A stretch of 64,000 nucleotides of DNA from Cherax quadricarinatus. Its lineage: Eukaryota > Arthropoda > Malacostraca > Decapoda > Parastacidae. Under the pieces are notes generated by a model. It searched no databases. It saw only the letters and a program-made list of their open reading frames with translations, and was not told the DNA's origin. Positions 33,130 to 43,135 of this stretch are shown piece after piece (position 1 is the stretch's first letter; each line of letters begins with the position of its first letter). The DNA is taken from contig NW_027195516.1 of NCBI RefSeq assembly GCF_038502225.1, positions 1 to 64,000 on the forward strand, in the 5' to 3' direction. The position numbers were made by a program, and so were the translations under genes.

Positions 33130-33545
33130 CATTTTTCCTGTAGCTAAGTAACTGAAGACTGCTATCAAGTGATTGTTATTTTTCTGTAGCTTCTACGGAA
33201 GTAACTTTCGTACTTATTTTGGTATCGTCTATAAAGGATGATACAAAACTGTGACTAGTATAATTTTTGTCTCTGGAATGAGAAGCAGCAATGTGCTTTG
33301 AGACAAGACTCTTATTTATACTATGTTGTGTTTGTTAAAAAATTGAAAATCTATTTTCCCAGTTTTCCCGTTATATTGGTTATCACTCCCTGGTCATATA
33401 TGTTAAATACTTTTGGAAAATCTGTGTAAACCATATCTGCAATTTTTCTTCCAAAGACTCGGTAATATTGTCATAATAATATGAAAATTGTGCTAAATCT
33501 TCCTGAAGTTCATGTTGGCTTGAGTTATGTTGGTCATGATATTCT
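33130..33545 (-). pseudogene. Decayed non-LTR RT palm fragment
   Basis: Minus-strand reading across shifted frames gives QLLDYYDNI-like, ESLEE, VDHGVIT-like and FIDDTK remnants in RT order, the last in place of F.DD. Stops and frameshifts are frequent. It is only recognisable as an old RT of the type also seen at 42432-43135. Confidence 0.4.
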
Positions 33546-33889
33546 TAAAAAAAAAAAAAAAAACAGTAAGGTGGCTTTTCAATACATTTTCAAAGAGCTT
33601 AAATAAATCGGTTGAAAAATAAAAAAAAACAAAAAAAAAAACCGTTAGTAACTCGGCGGCCTGCGCCCTTAATGAGGTGTGATGTAAGTGCTACTGGTCA
33701 GACTTATTAGTCATTGTTTTGCTGTCTTCTTAGTGAAGTTGATCAATGGGTTTTAAGTCTCTTGGAATATCACCTGAATGGAAGCTCTTCCTTCAAATAA
33801 TACCTGGTGCTCCTGTTAATGGTTCTTTGCATTTTATTTTACAAATACCCAACTTCAGGAATTAAACCCAGATGCCTTTGATATTCCTT

Positions 33890-34498
33890 TGGTATACCTT
33901 TGATGGGTTTCGAGAGTTTTCCTACTCTCACTGCTTGGCTATGGGTGTTTGAGGAGGTAGATCATGGTAATGAATATGATATTGTGTACATTGTCCTATG
34001 TATATTACTCACGGTCCTGCATCCTTATTTCCGCATCTTCTTCCATGACCTGAACATATGTTTTCGCCCTTATTTCAGCTGTGTATTTCCTACCTATATC
34101 ATTCCACTCTTTGTACATTTCTGGCAAGCTCCTCGGGAATTTCCTAACATTATCTACTTTTTTCTTTATTTTCAATACTTCCCTTATACCTGTCCAGCTT
34201 TCCATATATCTACGGCAAGTCCAGAAACACCTTTCCCATTTAAGTTCATTGCTTGTAGCTGTATTTAGCTTTGTATATGTTAAGTGTTTTCTTTTTACCA
34301 CGTATTCTCTAATCAATCAATACCCCTTACGTTGTTTTCTAGATTATCCCCACTTGAACCACATACATTTCTACTAGCCATTCTGGCTTTAGGATTTCTG
34401 TTTGTTGTATATGTAGGTCCGTGTGGTTTAGAGTTGGGGAAGGCGAGTGTTTTGAGTGAGTGGTAGGTGAACGTCAGTGATCTCACCTCCTTGGTCAC
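33890..34498 (-). other. Unrecognised minus-strand coding-like region
   Basis: Two overlapping minus-strand frames (34498-34313 and 34316-34005) together give about 160 residues of charged, non-repetitive protein, including KPHGPTYTTNRNPKARM and MYKEWNDIGRKYTAEIRAK. No domain was recognised. It lies next to a minus-strand RT remnant and may be another retrotransposon ORF, but this is a guess. Confidence 0.3.
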
Positions 34499-35160
34499 CT
34501 ATCTTGAAGAATAAGAATAATCTTCAACCATTGTCTAAGAGTCCTGCGAGCCTCAGTAGGTAGACACTGTGCCTGTCTATAGAAGAACATTAGTTTGGTA
34601 TTCGCTTTTGTTACTACATTGTTTACTGTCATTTCTCCTGATATGCTTGAGTCAAAGGGAATTCCCAGACATTTCACTGAATATACTGAAGTGATGGGTT
34701 CCCCATTACACTGAACATTAAAAGTATTTACCCTTTTCAGTTTACTTTTCGTGGGAAAGAGTATGGTTTCTGTATTCCCGAGGTGTAGTGAGAGTTGTCT
34801 ACTAACTGTTTGCTTCAGGACTAGTTCTTGTGATAGTGCATTAGCTACATCTTTTATGTCTTTACCTGAGACTAGCAGATCACTGTCGTCTGCATACAAC
34901 TTGACACTGATAGGCATGTCATTCACATATAAAAATAGCAAGAGACCCAGAATACAAACTTAGGGAACTCACTTGCTGTCGCCAGGGGTTCCGATTCAGA
35001 ATTATTGATCTTGCCAATATGTTTCCTGTTTCTCAGGTAGGACTTACACCAGTCTACAAAGAATGTGCCAATAGTTTGTAATTTCTTACATAATGAATGA
35101 CAAGTAACTGCATCGAAAGCCTTTTGCAAGTCTGTCACCATTCCTTAGAAATTCTCTAAC
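34495..35160 (-). pseudogene. Decayed non-LTR reverse transcriptase fragment
   Basis: Minus strand: TDLQKAFDAV (palm motif A) near 35135, a frameshift near 34930, then YVNDMPISVKLYADDSDLL with the catalytic YADD near 34900-34880, and a thumb with VKCLGI and EARRTLRQWL. It is an RT palm and thumb only, lacking endonuclease and 3' end. Clade unassigned. Confidence 0.65.
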
Positions 35161-35643
35161 GACACTTGAATTCTCAGATAGTCCATCAGATTAATTAGGA
35201 AGGTATCGGTCGAGTAAAATCTTTTAAAAACTGATTATTATCTATTCAGAATGTTTTTGTCATTAAGATACTTTACTTGATAATACACCGCTTTCTCTAG
35301 AATTCTGGACATCACACTGTGCTGTCACTGCGTCTTAGATAAGGATGTGTGATGTCACTAGGGGTTTTATACAAGGATGTGTGATGTCACTTATGTTTGA
35401 ACAAAGAACACCGTATACAGAGCAAAGCTTCACGTATAGGCATGGTGTTGCTCAAAATACAGCTTATCAGCTTATCTTGATAAAGTTCTGTAAACATAAG
35501 TTATTAATTACATGATAATAATAATCTCATATTTCTACAAGTACATGATAAAACTATTAGAGACCTTGCTGGCATTATTGACGTACTATATAGAAACATA
35601 TGCTATATATTACACTCAGGTACCTACTTACTGCCAGGTGAAC
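35161..35643. other. Spacer left of the foldback element
   Basis: AT-rich. A short direct repeat AAGGATGTGTGATGTCACT occurs twice (about 35342 and 35373). The bases just before 35644 (GGTACCTACTTACTGCCAGG) look like part of a tRNA-derived short repeat of the kind common in crustaceans; this is from memory and unverified. Confidence 0.45.
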
Positions 35644-35740
35644 AGGAGCAGCAGGTGTAAGGAGACGTGTTGGCATCGATCCATGTGAAACAGAAGGAAA
35701 AAAAGAGTTTTTATCACTTGTTCACATGGATCGAACCCGA

Positions 35741-36634
35741 CACTGCTGAAACATTGAGCACTGCTGAAACATTGAGCACTGCTGAAACATTGAGCACTGC
35801 TGAAACATTGAGCACTGCTGAAACATTGAGCACTGCTGAAACATTGAGCACTGCTGAAACATTGAGCACTGCTGAAACATTGAGCACTGATGCAACATTG
35901 AGCACTGATGCAACATTGAGCACTGCTGAAACACTGAGCACTGCTGAAACATTGAGCACTGATGCAACATTGAGCACTGCTGAAACACTGAGCACTGCTG
36001 AAACATTGAGCACTGATGCAACATTGAGCACTGCTGAAACACTGAGCACTGCTGAAACATTGAGCACTGATGCAACATTGAGCACTGCTGAAACATTGAG
36101 CACTGCTGAAACATTGAGCACTGATGCAACATTGAGCACTGCTGAAACACTGAGCACTGCTGAAACATTGAGCACTGATGCAACATTGAGCACTGCTGAA
36201 ACACTGAGCACTGATGCAACATTGAGCACTGCTGAAACACTGAGCACTGATGCAACATTGAGCACTGATGCAACATTGAGCACTGCTGAAACATTGAGCA
36301 CTGCTGAAACATTGAGCACTGATGCAACATTGAGCACTGCTGAAACACTGAGCACTGCTGAAACATTGAGCACTGATGCAACATTGAGCACTGCTGAAAC
36401 ATTGAGCACTGCTGAAACATTGAGCACTGATGCAACATTGAGCACTGATGCAACATTGAGCACTGCTGAAACACTGAGCACTGCTGAAACATTGAGCACT
36501 GATGCAACATTGAGCACTGCTGAAACACTGAGCACTGCTGAAACATTGAGCACTGATGCAACATTGAGCACTGCTGAAACACTGAGCACTGCTGAAACAT
36601 TGAGCACTGATGCAACATTGAGCACTGCTGAAAC
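35741..36634. repeat. 18-bp minisatellite, left arm, about 50 copies
   Basis: Unit GCTGAAACATTGAGCACT. A GATGCAACATTGAGCACT variant alternates with it in short periodic blocks, and GAAACACTGAGC also occurs. Because 18 is a multiple of three, several frames stay open and give false proteins of repeating STAETL or FQQCSM type. Confidence 0.97.
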
Positions 36635-36669
36635 ATTCTCAATGGGGATGATGGTGGTGCAGGGTGGCA

Positions 36670-36843
36670 TGCTTCGGGGAGTGGAAATCTTTAGCTCAAG
36701 TACTTTCAGACTTCTCAGTGCGTCATCAGGAGCTATGCAAAGTTGTAGGGCAATTGAAGGAGTCAAAGGAAGCTTTCTCAGAGGAGCGCAGTGCGAGTTT
36801 GTCACCTACCACAGCCTCTCTCGAATGTGAGCCAACGGTTTGC
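36670..36843 (+). other. Loop of the foldback element, coding-like
   Basis: 174 bp of non-repetitive sequence between the two arms. The plus-strand frame that includes 36664 reads GEWKSLAQVLSDFSVRHQEL and continues through KEAFSEERSASLSP without a stop, with the composition of an ordinary coiled-coil-like protein. A TTTCAG precedes SVRHQEL and AATGTGAGC lies near the right end, so a captured exon is possible. Not recognised. Confidence 0.35.
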
Positions 36844-36871
36844 TGCCACCCTGCACCACCATCATCCCCAT

Positions 36872-39474
36872 TGAGAATGTTTCAGCAGTGCTCAATGTTT
36901 CAGCAGTGCTCAATGTTTCAGCAGTGCTCAATGTTTCAGCAGTGCTCAATGTTTCAGCAGTGCTCAATGTTTCAGCAGTGCTCAATGTTTCAGCAGTGCT
37001 CAATGTTTCAGCAGTGCTCAATGTTTCAGCAGTGCTCAATGTTTCAGCAGTGCTCAATGTTTCAGCAGTGCTCAATGTTTCAGCAGTGCTCAATGTTTTT
37101 CATGTTTCAGCAGTGCTCAATGTTTCAGCAGTGCTCTCAATGCTCAATGTTTCAGCAGTGCTCAATGTTTCAGCAGTGCTCTCAATGTTTCAGCAGTGCT
37201 CAATGTTTCAGCAGTGCTCAATGTTTTTCAATGTTTCAGCAGTGCTCAATGTTTTTCAATGTTTCAGCAGTGCTCAATGTTTCACCAGTGCTCAATGTTT
37301 CACCAGTGCTCAATGTTTCACCAGTGCTCAATGTTTTTCATGTTTCTGCAGTGCTCAATGTTTCACCAGTGCTCAATGTTTCACCAGTGCTCAATGTTTC
37401 ACCAGTGCTCAATGTTTCAGCAGTGCTCAATGTTTCAGCAGTGCTCAATGTTTCACCAGTGCTCAATGTTTCACCAGTGCTCAATGTTTCAGCAGTGCTC
37501 AATGTTTCAGCAGTGCTCAATGTTTCACCAGTGCTCAATGTTTCACAAGTGCTCAATGTTTCACCAGTGCTCAATGTTTCAGCAGTGCTCAATGTTTCAC
37601 CAGTGCTCAATGTTTCACCAGTGCTCAATGTTTCACCAGTGCTCAATGTTTCAGCAGTGCTCAATGTTTCAGCAGTGCTCAATGTTTCAGCAGTGTTCAA
37701 TGTTTCACCAGTGCTCAATGTTTCAGCAGTGCTCAATGTTTCACCAATGCTCAATGTTTCAGCAGTGCTCAATGTTTCAGCAGTGCTCAATGTTTCAGCA
37801 GTGCTCAATGTTTCACCAGTGCTCAATGTTTCACCAGTGCTCAATGTTTCAGCAGTGCTCAATGTTTCAGCAGTGCTCAATGTTTCACCAGTGCTCAATG
37901 TTTCACCAGTGCTCAATGTTTCACCAGTGCTCAATGTTTCAGCAGTGCTCAATGTTTCAGCAGTGCTCAATGTTTCAGCAGTGCTCAATGTTTCAGCAGT
38001 GCTCAATGTTTCAGCAGTGCTCAATGTTTCAGCAGTGCTCAATGTTTCACCAGTGCTCAATGTTTCAGCAGTGCTCAATGTTTCAGCAGTGCTCAATGTT
38101 TCAGCAGTGCTCAATGTTTCAGCAGTGCTCAATGTTTCACCAGTGCTCAATGTTTCAGCAGTGCTCAATGTTTCAGCAGTGCTCAATGTTTCACCAGTGC
38201 TCAATGTTTCAGCAGTGCTCAATGTTTCAGCAGTGCTCAATGTTTCACCAGTGCTCAATGTTTCAGCAGTGCTCAATGTTTCAGCAGTGCTCAATGTTTC
38301 AGCAGTGCTCAATGTTTCACCAGTGCTCAATGTTTCACCAGTGCTCAATGTTTCAGCAGTGCTCAATGTTTCAGCAGTGCTCAATGTTTCACCAGTGCTC
38401 AATGTTTCACCAGTGCTCAATGTTTCAGCAGTGCTCAATGTTTCAGCAGTGCTCAATGTTTCAGCAGTGCTCAATGTTTCAGCAGTGTTCAATGTTTCAC
38501 CAGTGCTCAATGTTTCAGCAGTGCTCAATGTTTCACCAATGCTCAATGTTTCAGCAGTGCTCAATGTTTCAGCAGTGCTCAATGTTTCACCAGTGCTCAA
38601 TGTTTCACCAGTGCTCAATGTTTCACCAGTGCTCAGTGTTTCACCAGTGCTCAATGTTTCACCAGTGCTCAATGTTTCAGCATGCTCAATGTTTCAGCAG
38701 TGCTCAATGTTTCAGCAGTGCTCAATGTTTCACCAGTGCTCAATGTTTCACCAGTGCTCAATGTTTCAGCAGTGCTCAATGTTTCAGCAGTGCTCAATGT
38801 TTCAGCAGTTCTCAATGTTTCAGCAGTGCTCAATGTTTCAGCAGTGCTCAATGTTTCAGCAGTGCTCAATGTTTCAGCAGTGCTCAATGTTTCAGCAGTG
38901 CTCAATGTTTCACCAGTGCTCAATGTTTCAGCAGTGCTCAATGTTTCACCAGTGCTCAATGTTTCACCAGTGCTCAATGTTTCACCAGTGCTCAATGTTT
39001 CACCAGTGCTCAATGTTTCAGCAGTGCTCAATGTTTCACCAGTGCTCAATGTTTCAGCAGTGCTCAATGTTTCAACAGTGCTCAATGTTTCAACAGTGCT
39101 CAATGTTTCAGCAGTGCTCAATGTTTCAGCAGTGCTCAATGTTTCAGCAGTGCTCAATGTTTCAGCAGTGCTCAATGTTTCAACAGTGCTCAATGTTTCA
39201 ACAGTGCTCAATGTTTCAACAGTGCTCAATGTTTCAGCAGTGCTCAATGTTTCAGCAGTGCTCAATGTTTCAACAGTGATCAATGTTTCAGCAGTGCTCA
39301 ATGTTTCAACAGTGCTCAATGTTTCAACAGTGATCAATGTTTCAGCAGTGCTCAATGTTTCAGCAGTGCTCAATGTTTCAGCAGTGCTCAATGTTTCAAC
39401 AGTGCTCAATGTTTCAACAGTGATCAATGTTTCAGCAGTGCTCAATGTTTCAGCAGTGCTCAATGTTTCAACAG
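36872..39474. repeat. 18-bp minisatellite, right arm, about 144 copies
   Basis: Inverted orientation of the left array: unit AGTGCTCAATGTTTCAGC. Variants are TTTCACCAG (central part), TTTCAACAG (right end) and a few 12- to 15-bp interrupted units near 37096-37260. The variant set differs from the left arm, so the arms have diverged independently. Confidence 0.97.
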
Positions 39475-39576
39475 TGTCGGGTTCGATCCATGTGAACAAA
39501 TGATAAAAATTCTTTTTCTTTTCCTTCTGTTTCACATGGGTCGATGCCAACACGTCTCCTTACACCTGCTGCTCCT

Positions 39577-40170
39577 CTTCTAAATATTCATTAATTTTAC
39601 ATTATTAGCAAACTACTTGTTTCAGTTATGTCATATGTTTCAGGAGCAGAACTACTACTAGTAATATTCTTATATCTCATCCCATAATTAGGTATAACGG
39701 AAGATGTACCTTCTGTTATACATAATACCCCAGACTGTAGTATATAACTTGAGAACGCCTCATCCGAACGGCTTCAATTTTTAATCGCTGGAAAGGAACA
39801 TGAAGCAGTTAATTAACTTATTAATGTGCTCTATGAGCATGATATATAACCTACGCTTTCCTGGATACATACAATAACGTTTAAAAGTCTCTTCCGGACG
39901 ACGTGAAACATTCGAGATTGATGTGTTAGTAAACTGTATTTTTTCCAAATAAAATCACTGAAAAATACATTTTAATTAACCTATTTTAAACCACTTCATT
40001 CTTTAAAAGAGCTGATACAGGTTAAGTATCAGTTGGTATCCATTATATTTACTCTGCGTCACTGTAAATGTGACACTTTGCTAACATAAATAAAAAAAAA
40101 CAGGAGAATATCGGGATTCCATGCAATAACGGGAGAACGTCTGTATAATCGTGTTCAAACTTACACCGAG
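39577..40170. other. Spacer right of the foldback element
   Basis: AT-rich, no ORF or recognised repeat. Confidence 0.6.
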
Positions 40171-40244
40171 AGTGGCTTTTCCATTATTATTATAATCAAA
40201 AAGAAGCGCTAAGCCACAAGGACTATACAGCAAGTGGCTTTTCC
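40171..40244 (-). mobile_element. 50-bp LINE-I 3' tail insertion with 12-bp TSD
   Basis: 40183-40232 is the reverse complement of the LINE-I 3' end at 2353-2400 (TAA repeats, then AAAAAGAAGCGCTAAGCC) with one substitution seen. It is flanked by perfect 12-bp direct repeats AGTGGCTTTTCC at 40171-40182 and 40233-40244. This is a complete insertion of only the last 50 bp, made either by LINE-I itself or by a short element sharing its tail. Confidence 0.9.
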
Positions 40245-40458
40245 AACAACAAAAAAAAAATCGGTATTCTCTTCGAGTTGCTTAACATTTATTTACCATT
40301 TTCTTTTACGAAGTTATTTTTTACGCATTAACTAGAGAATGACGCTTCTGCTGGAGTATCTTAATTGGAATTTTGTTTATTTACATATTTGTACTGTGTA
40401 TGCTATTTTGTAAATTTAAATTTCAAAGACATTGATAAGAAAGAGATGAGTGGATTTT

Positions 40459-41330
40459 ATGAATGAGAAGAAGCTGGATGTCCCGGCTTTAAGTGAAACA
40501 AAGCTGAAGGGGGTGGGAGAGTTTCAGTGGAGAGGAATAAATGGAGTAGGTCAGGGGTTTCAAATAGAGTTAGAGCTAAAGAAGGAGTAGCAATAATGTT
40601 GAAGGATTATATGAAGTAAAATAAAGGTTAGATGTGAAAAGTGGGTTATAGTAAGCGTATATGCACCTGGAGAAGAGAGAAGTGTAGAGGAGAGAGAGAT
40701 TTTGGGAAATGTTGAGTGAATGCGTGGGGAGTTTTGAACCAAGTGTGAGAGTAATGGTGGTTGGGGATTTCAATGCTAAAGTGGGTAAAAATGTTGTGGA
40801 AGGAGTAGTAGGTATATTTGGGGTGCCAGGGGTAAATGAAAATGGGGAGTCTTTAATTGAGCTATGTGTAGAAAGAGGTTTGGTAATAAGTAATACATAT
40901 TTTATGAAAAAGAGGATAAATAAATATACAAGGATGTTGTAGCACGTAATGAAAGTAGTTTGTTAGATTATGTATTGGTGGATAAAAGGTTGATGGGTAG
41001 GCTCCAGGATGTACATGTTTATAGAGGGGCAACTGATATATCTGATCATTATTTAGTTGTAGCTACAGTGAGAGTATAAGGTAGATGGGAAAAGAGGAAA
41101 ATGGCAACAACAAGAGGGAGGTGAAAGTGTATAAACTAAGGGAGGAGGAAGTTCGGTTGAGATATAAGCAACTATTAGCAGAAAGGTGGGCTGGTGCAAG
41201 TATGAGTAGTGGGGGGTTGAAGAGGGTTGGAATAGTTTTAAAATGCAGTATTAGAATGTGGGGCAGAAGTTTGTGGTTATAGGAGAGTGGGTGCAGGAGG
41301 AAAGAGGAGTGATTGGTGGAAAGAGTGATA
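40459..41330 (+). pseudogene. RTE-like LINE endonuclease fragment, copy 1
   Basis: Begins MNEKKLDVPALSETKLKG (EEP catalytic Glu in SETK). Several frameshifts follow. The second half shows VMVVGDFNAKVG, NENGESLIELC, NTYF, SLLDYVLVDKRLMGRL and TDISDHY, the GDFN, DYV and SDH catalytic blocks. These match the RTE/BovB-like endonuclease that annotation pipelines often call craniofacial development protein 2-like. It ends at a tRNA-like SINE. No RT follows. Confidence 0.75.
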
Positions 41331-41333
41331 TTG

Positions 41334-41693
41334 ATCAATAACAACACTGCACTAGCCAGGGAGTCTAACCCATGCTGTATTGGCCCGCCTAATGGTGAGC
41401 GAAAACGCCTGACGCTTTAGACCATTAGACCACACTATCCTTAACAATGGCGCATCCAGCCAAGCTAGATGTTGTACCCACCATCGAAGGACATGCGGTG
41501 GTGTGGACGCCTCTGAGCTAATTTCATTCTACCCCCTGTTTGTATACTAGCTCAACAAGCAGTATATTACATTATTGTACCCACGATACGAGTGGTATTG
41601 AACAATAACAACGCTGCACTAGCCAAGGAGTTGTACCCATGCTGTTTTGGCCCGTCTCACGGTGAGTGAAAACGCATGACGCTTTAGACCAGT
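41334..41693 (-). repeat. tRNA-like SINE dimer
   Basis: Two copies of a tRNA-like sequence about 267 bp apart, both starting CAATAACAAC.CTGCACTAGCC on the plus strand. On the minus strand copy 1 has a box A-like TGGTCTAATGGTC (near 41432) and a box B-like GGGTTAGACTCCC (41371-41359). Copy 2 (41600-41693) is truncated. The spacer between them is unique. A tRNA-derived SINE is inferred from the promoter boxes. Confidence 0.55.
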
Positions 41694-42431
41694 GTTGAGG
41701 AGAGAGATTTAGGGAAATACTGAATGCATGGAGAGTTGTGAACCAAGTGAGAGTGTATTTGTAGTTGGGAATCTCAAAGTTGGTAAAAATGTTGTGGAGG
41801 AAGTAGTAGGGAAATTCGGGGTTCCAGGGGTAAATGAAAATGGGGAGTCTTTAATTGAGCTATGTGTAGAAAGAGGTCTGTAATAAGTAATACATATTTT
41901 ATGAAAAGAGGATAAATATGTAAAGAAGATATGATATAGCACGTAATGAAAGTAGTTTGTTAGATTATGTATTGGTGGATGAAAGGTTGATGGGTAGGCT
42001 CCAGGATGTGCACGTTTATAGAGGCGCAACTGATATAACGGATCATTATTTAGTTGTAGCTACAGTTAGAGTAAGAGGTAGATGGAACAAAAGGAAAATG
42101 GCGACAACAAGTAAGAGAGAGGTGAAAGTTTATTTAGTATGGGAGGAGGACATTAGGGTGAGAAATAAGCAATTATTGGCAGAAAGGTCGGCTGGTGCAA
42201 ATATGAGTAGTGGGGGGAGGGGGGGTTGAAGAGTGATGGGATAGCTTTAAAAATGCAGTATTAGAATATGGGGCTAAAGTTTGTGGTTATAGGAGGGTGG
42301 GTGCAGGAGGAAAGAGGAGTGATTGGTGGAATGATGAAATAAAGGGTGCAGTAAAAGAGAAAAAGGTCGCTTATGAGAGGTTTTTACAGAGAAGAAGTGA
42401 TATAAGAAGGGCAGAGTATATGGAGAGTTGT
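41694..42431 (+). pseudogene. RTE-like LINE endonuclease fragment, copy 2
   Basis: Repeats the second half of the 40459-41330 fragment (about 1.0 kb away) from GAGGAGAGAGATTT onward. It has the same NENGESLIELC, SLLDYVLVDERLMGRL and DITDHYL blocks but a decayed GDFN (reads VGNLKVG). It continues 100 bp further than copy 1, into WWNDEIKGAVKEKKVAYER. It ends abruptly at the minus-strand RT at about 42432. Confidence 0.7.
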
Positions 42432-43135
42432 GGTCTTTGAAGGCAATATCCTCTGACATTATCACTCCCAGGTCCTTCACATTGCTTTTTCGCTCTATTG
42501 TATGGTTAGAATTCGTTGTATGCCCTTTTAGTGTTTTAATTTCCTCAAGTTTTCCATTTCTGAGTAGTTGAAATTTCTCTTTATTGAACTTCATATTGTT
42601 TTGAGTGGCCCATTTGAAGATTTGGTTATTGTCCACTTGGAGTCTTGCGTGCGGTGTCTTCGATGGAGGATTGTCATGGCAATTCGGGTGTCATCTGCAA
42701 AGGAAGACGTGAAACTATTGTTACATCTCTGTCAGATATGAGGTTGAGGAATAGGATGGGAGCGAGTACTGTGCCTTGTGGAACAGAGCTTTTCACCGTA
42801 GCTGCTTCAGATTTTACTCTGTTTACTATTACTTTTTGTGTTCTATATGTTAGGAAGTTATAGATCCATCTACCAACTTTTCCTGCTATTCCTTTATCAT
42901 GCATTTTGTGTGATAATACACCGTGGTCGCACTTGTCGAAGGCTTTTGCAAAGTCTGTGTATACTACATCTGCATTTTGTTTATCCTCTGTAGCATCCAG
43001 GACCTTGTCATAGTGGTCCAGTAGTTGGAACAGGCAAGAGAGACCTGCTCTAAACCCGTGTTGCCCCGGGCTGTGTAACTGATGGGTATCTAGGTGGTTG
43101 GCGATCTTGCTTCTTAGTAACCGTTTCAAAATTTT
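42432..43135 (-). pseudogene. Non-LTR reverse transcriptase fragment
   Basis: Minus strand, frames 43129-42674 then 42636 downward. It reads HSPGQHGFRAGLSC, VVYTDFAKAFDKCDHG (motif A), SSVPQGTVLAPILF, then after a frameshift SFADDTRIAM near 42700 (catalytic FADD), then KWATQNNMKFNKEKFQLLR and VKDLGVIMS of the thumb. Both ends are truncated. Clade was not assigned beyond jockey/CR1-like. Confidence 0.75.

Larger units (their letters stand above)
35644..39576. mobile_element. Foldback-like element with minisatellite arms
   Basis: A giant inverted repeat. The outer ends (AGGAGCAGCAGGTGTAAGG on the left, its complement on the right) continue inward for about 100 bp, including GTTCACATGGATCGAACCCG. 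Then come the inverted 18-bp minisatellite arrays, an inner inverted block (ATGGGGATGATGGTGGTGC and its complement), and a 174-bp loop at 36670-36843. Arms are 1,026 and 2,733 bp. Long inverted arms of short tandem repeats around a small loop are the hallmark of Drosophila FB elements. No transposase and no clear target site duplication were found, so mobility is inferred. Confidence 0.7.

Noticed and set aside
35644..39576. Foldback structure as a pure assembly mirror artefact
   Set aside because: The arms differ in length and in variant composition, which a mirrored read would not produce. Not fully excluded without long reads.
36664..39583. Long ORFs of 795-887 residues with FQQCSM, AQCFSS or STAETL repeats
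   Set aside because: They are translations of the 18-bp minisatellite in its stop-free frames. The same protein-like pattern appears in several frames and on both strands, with no initiating context.
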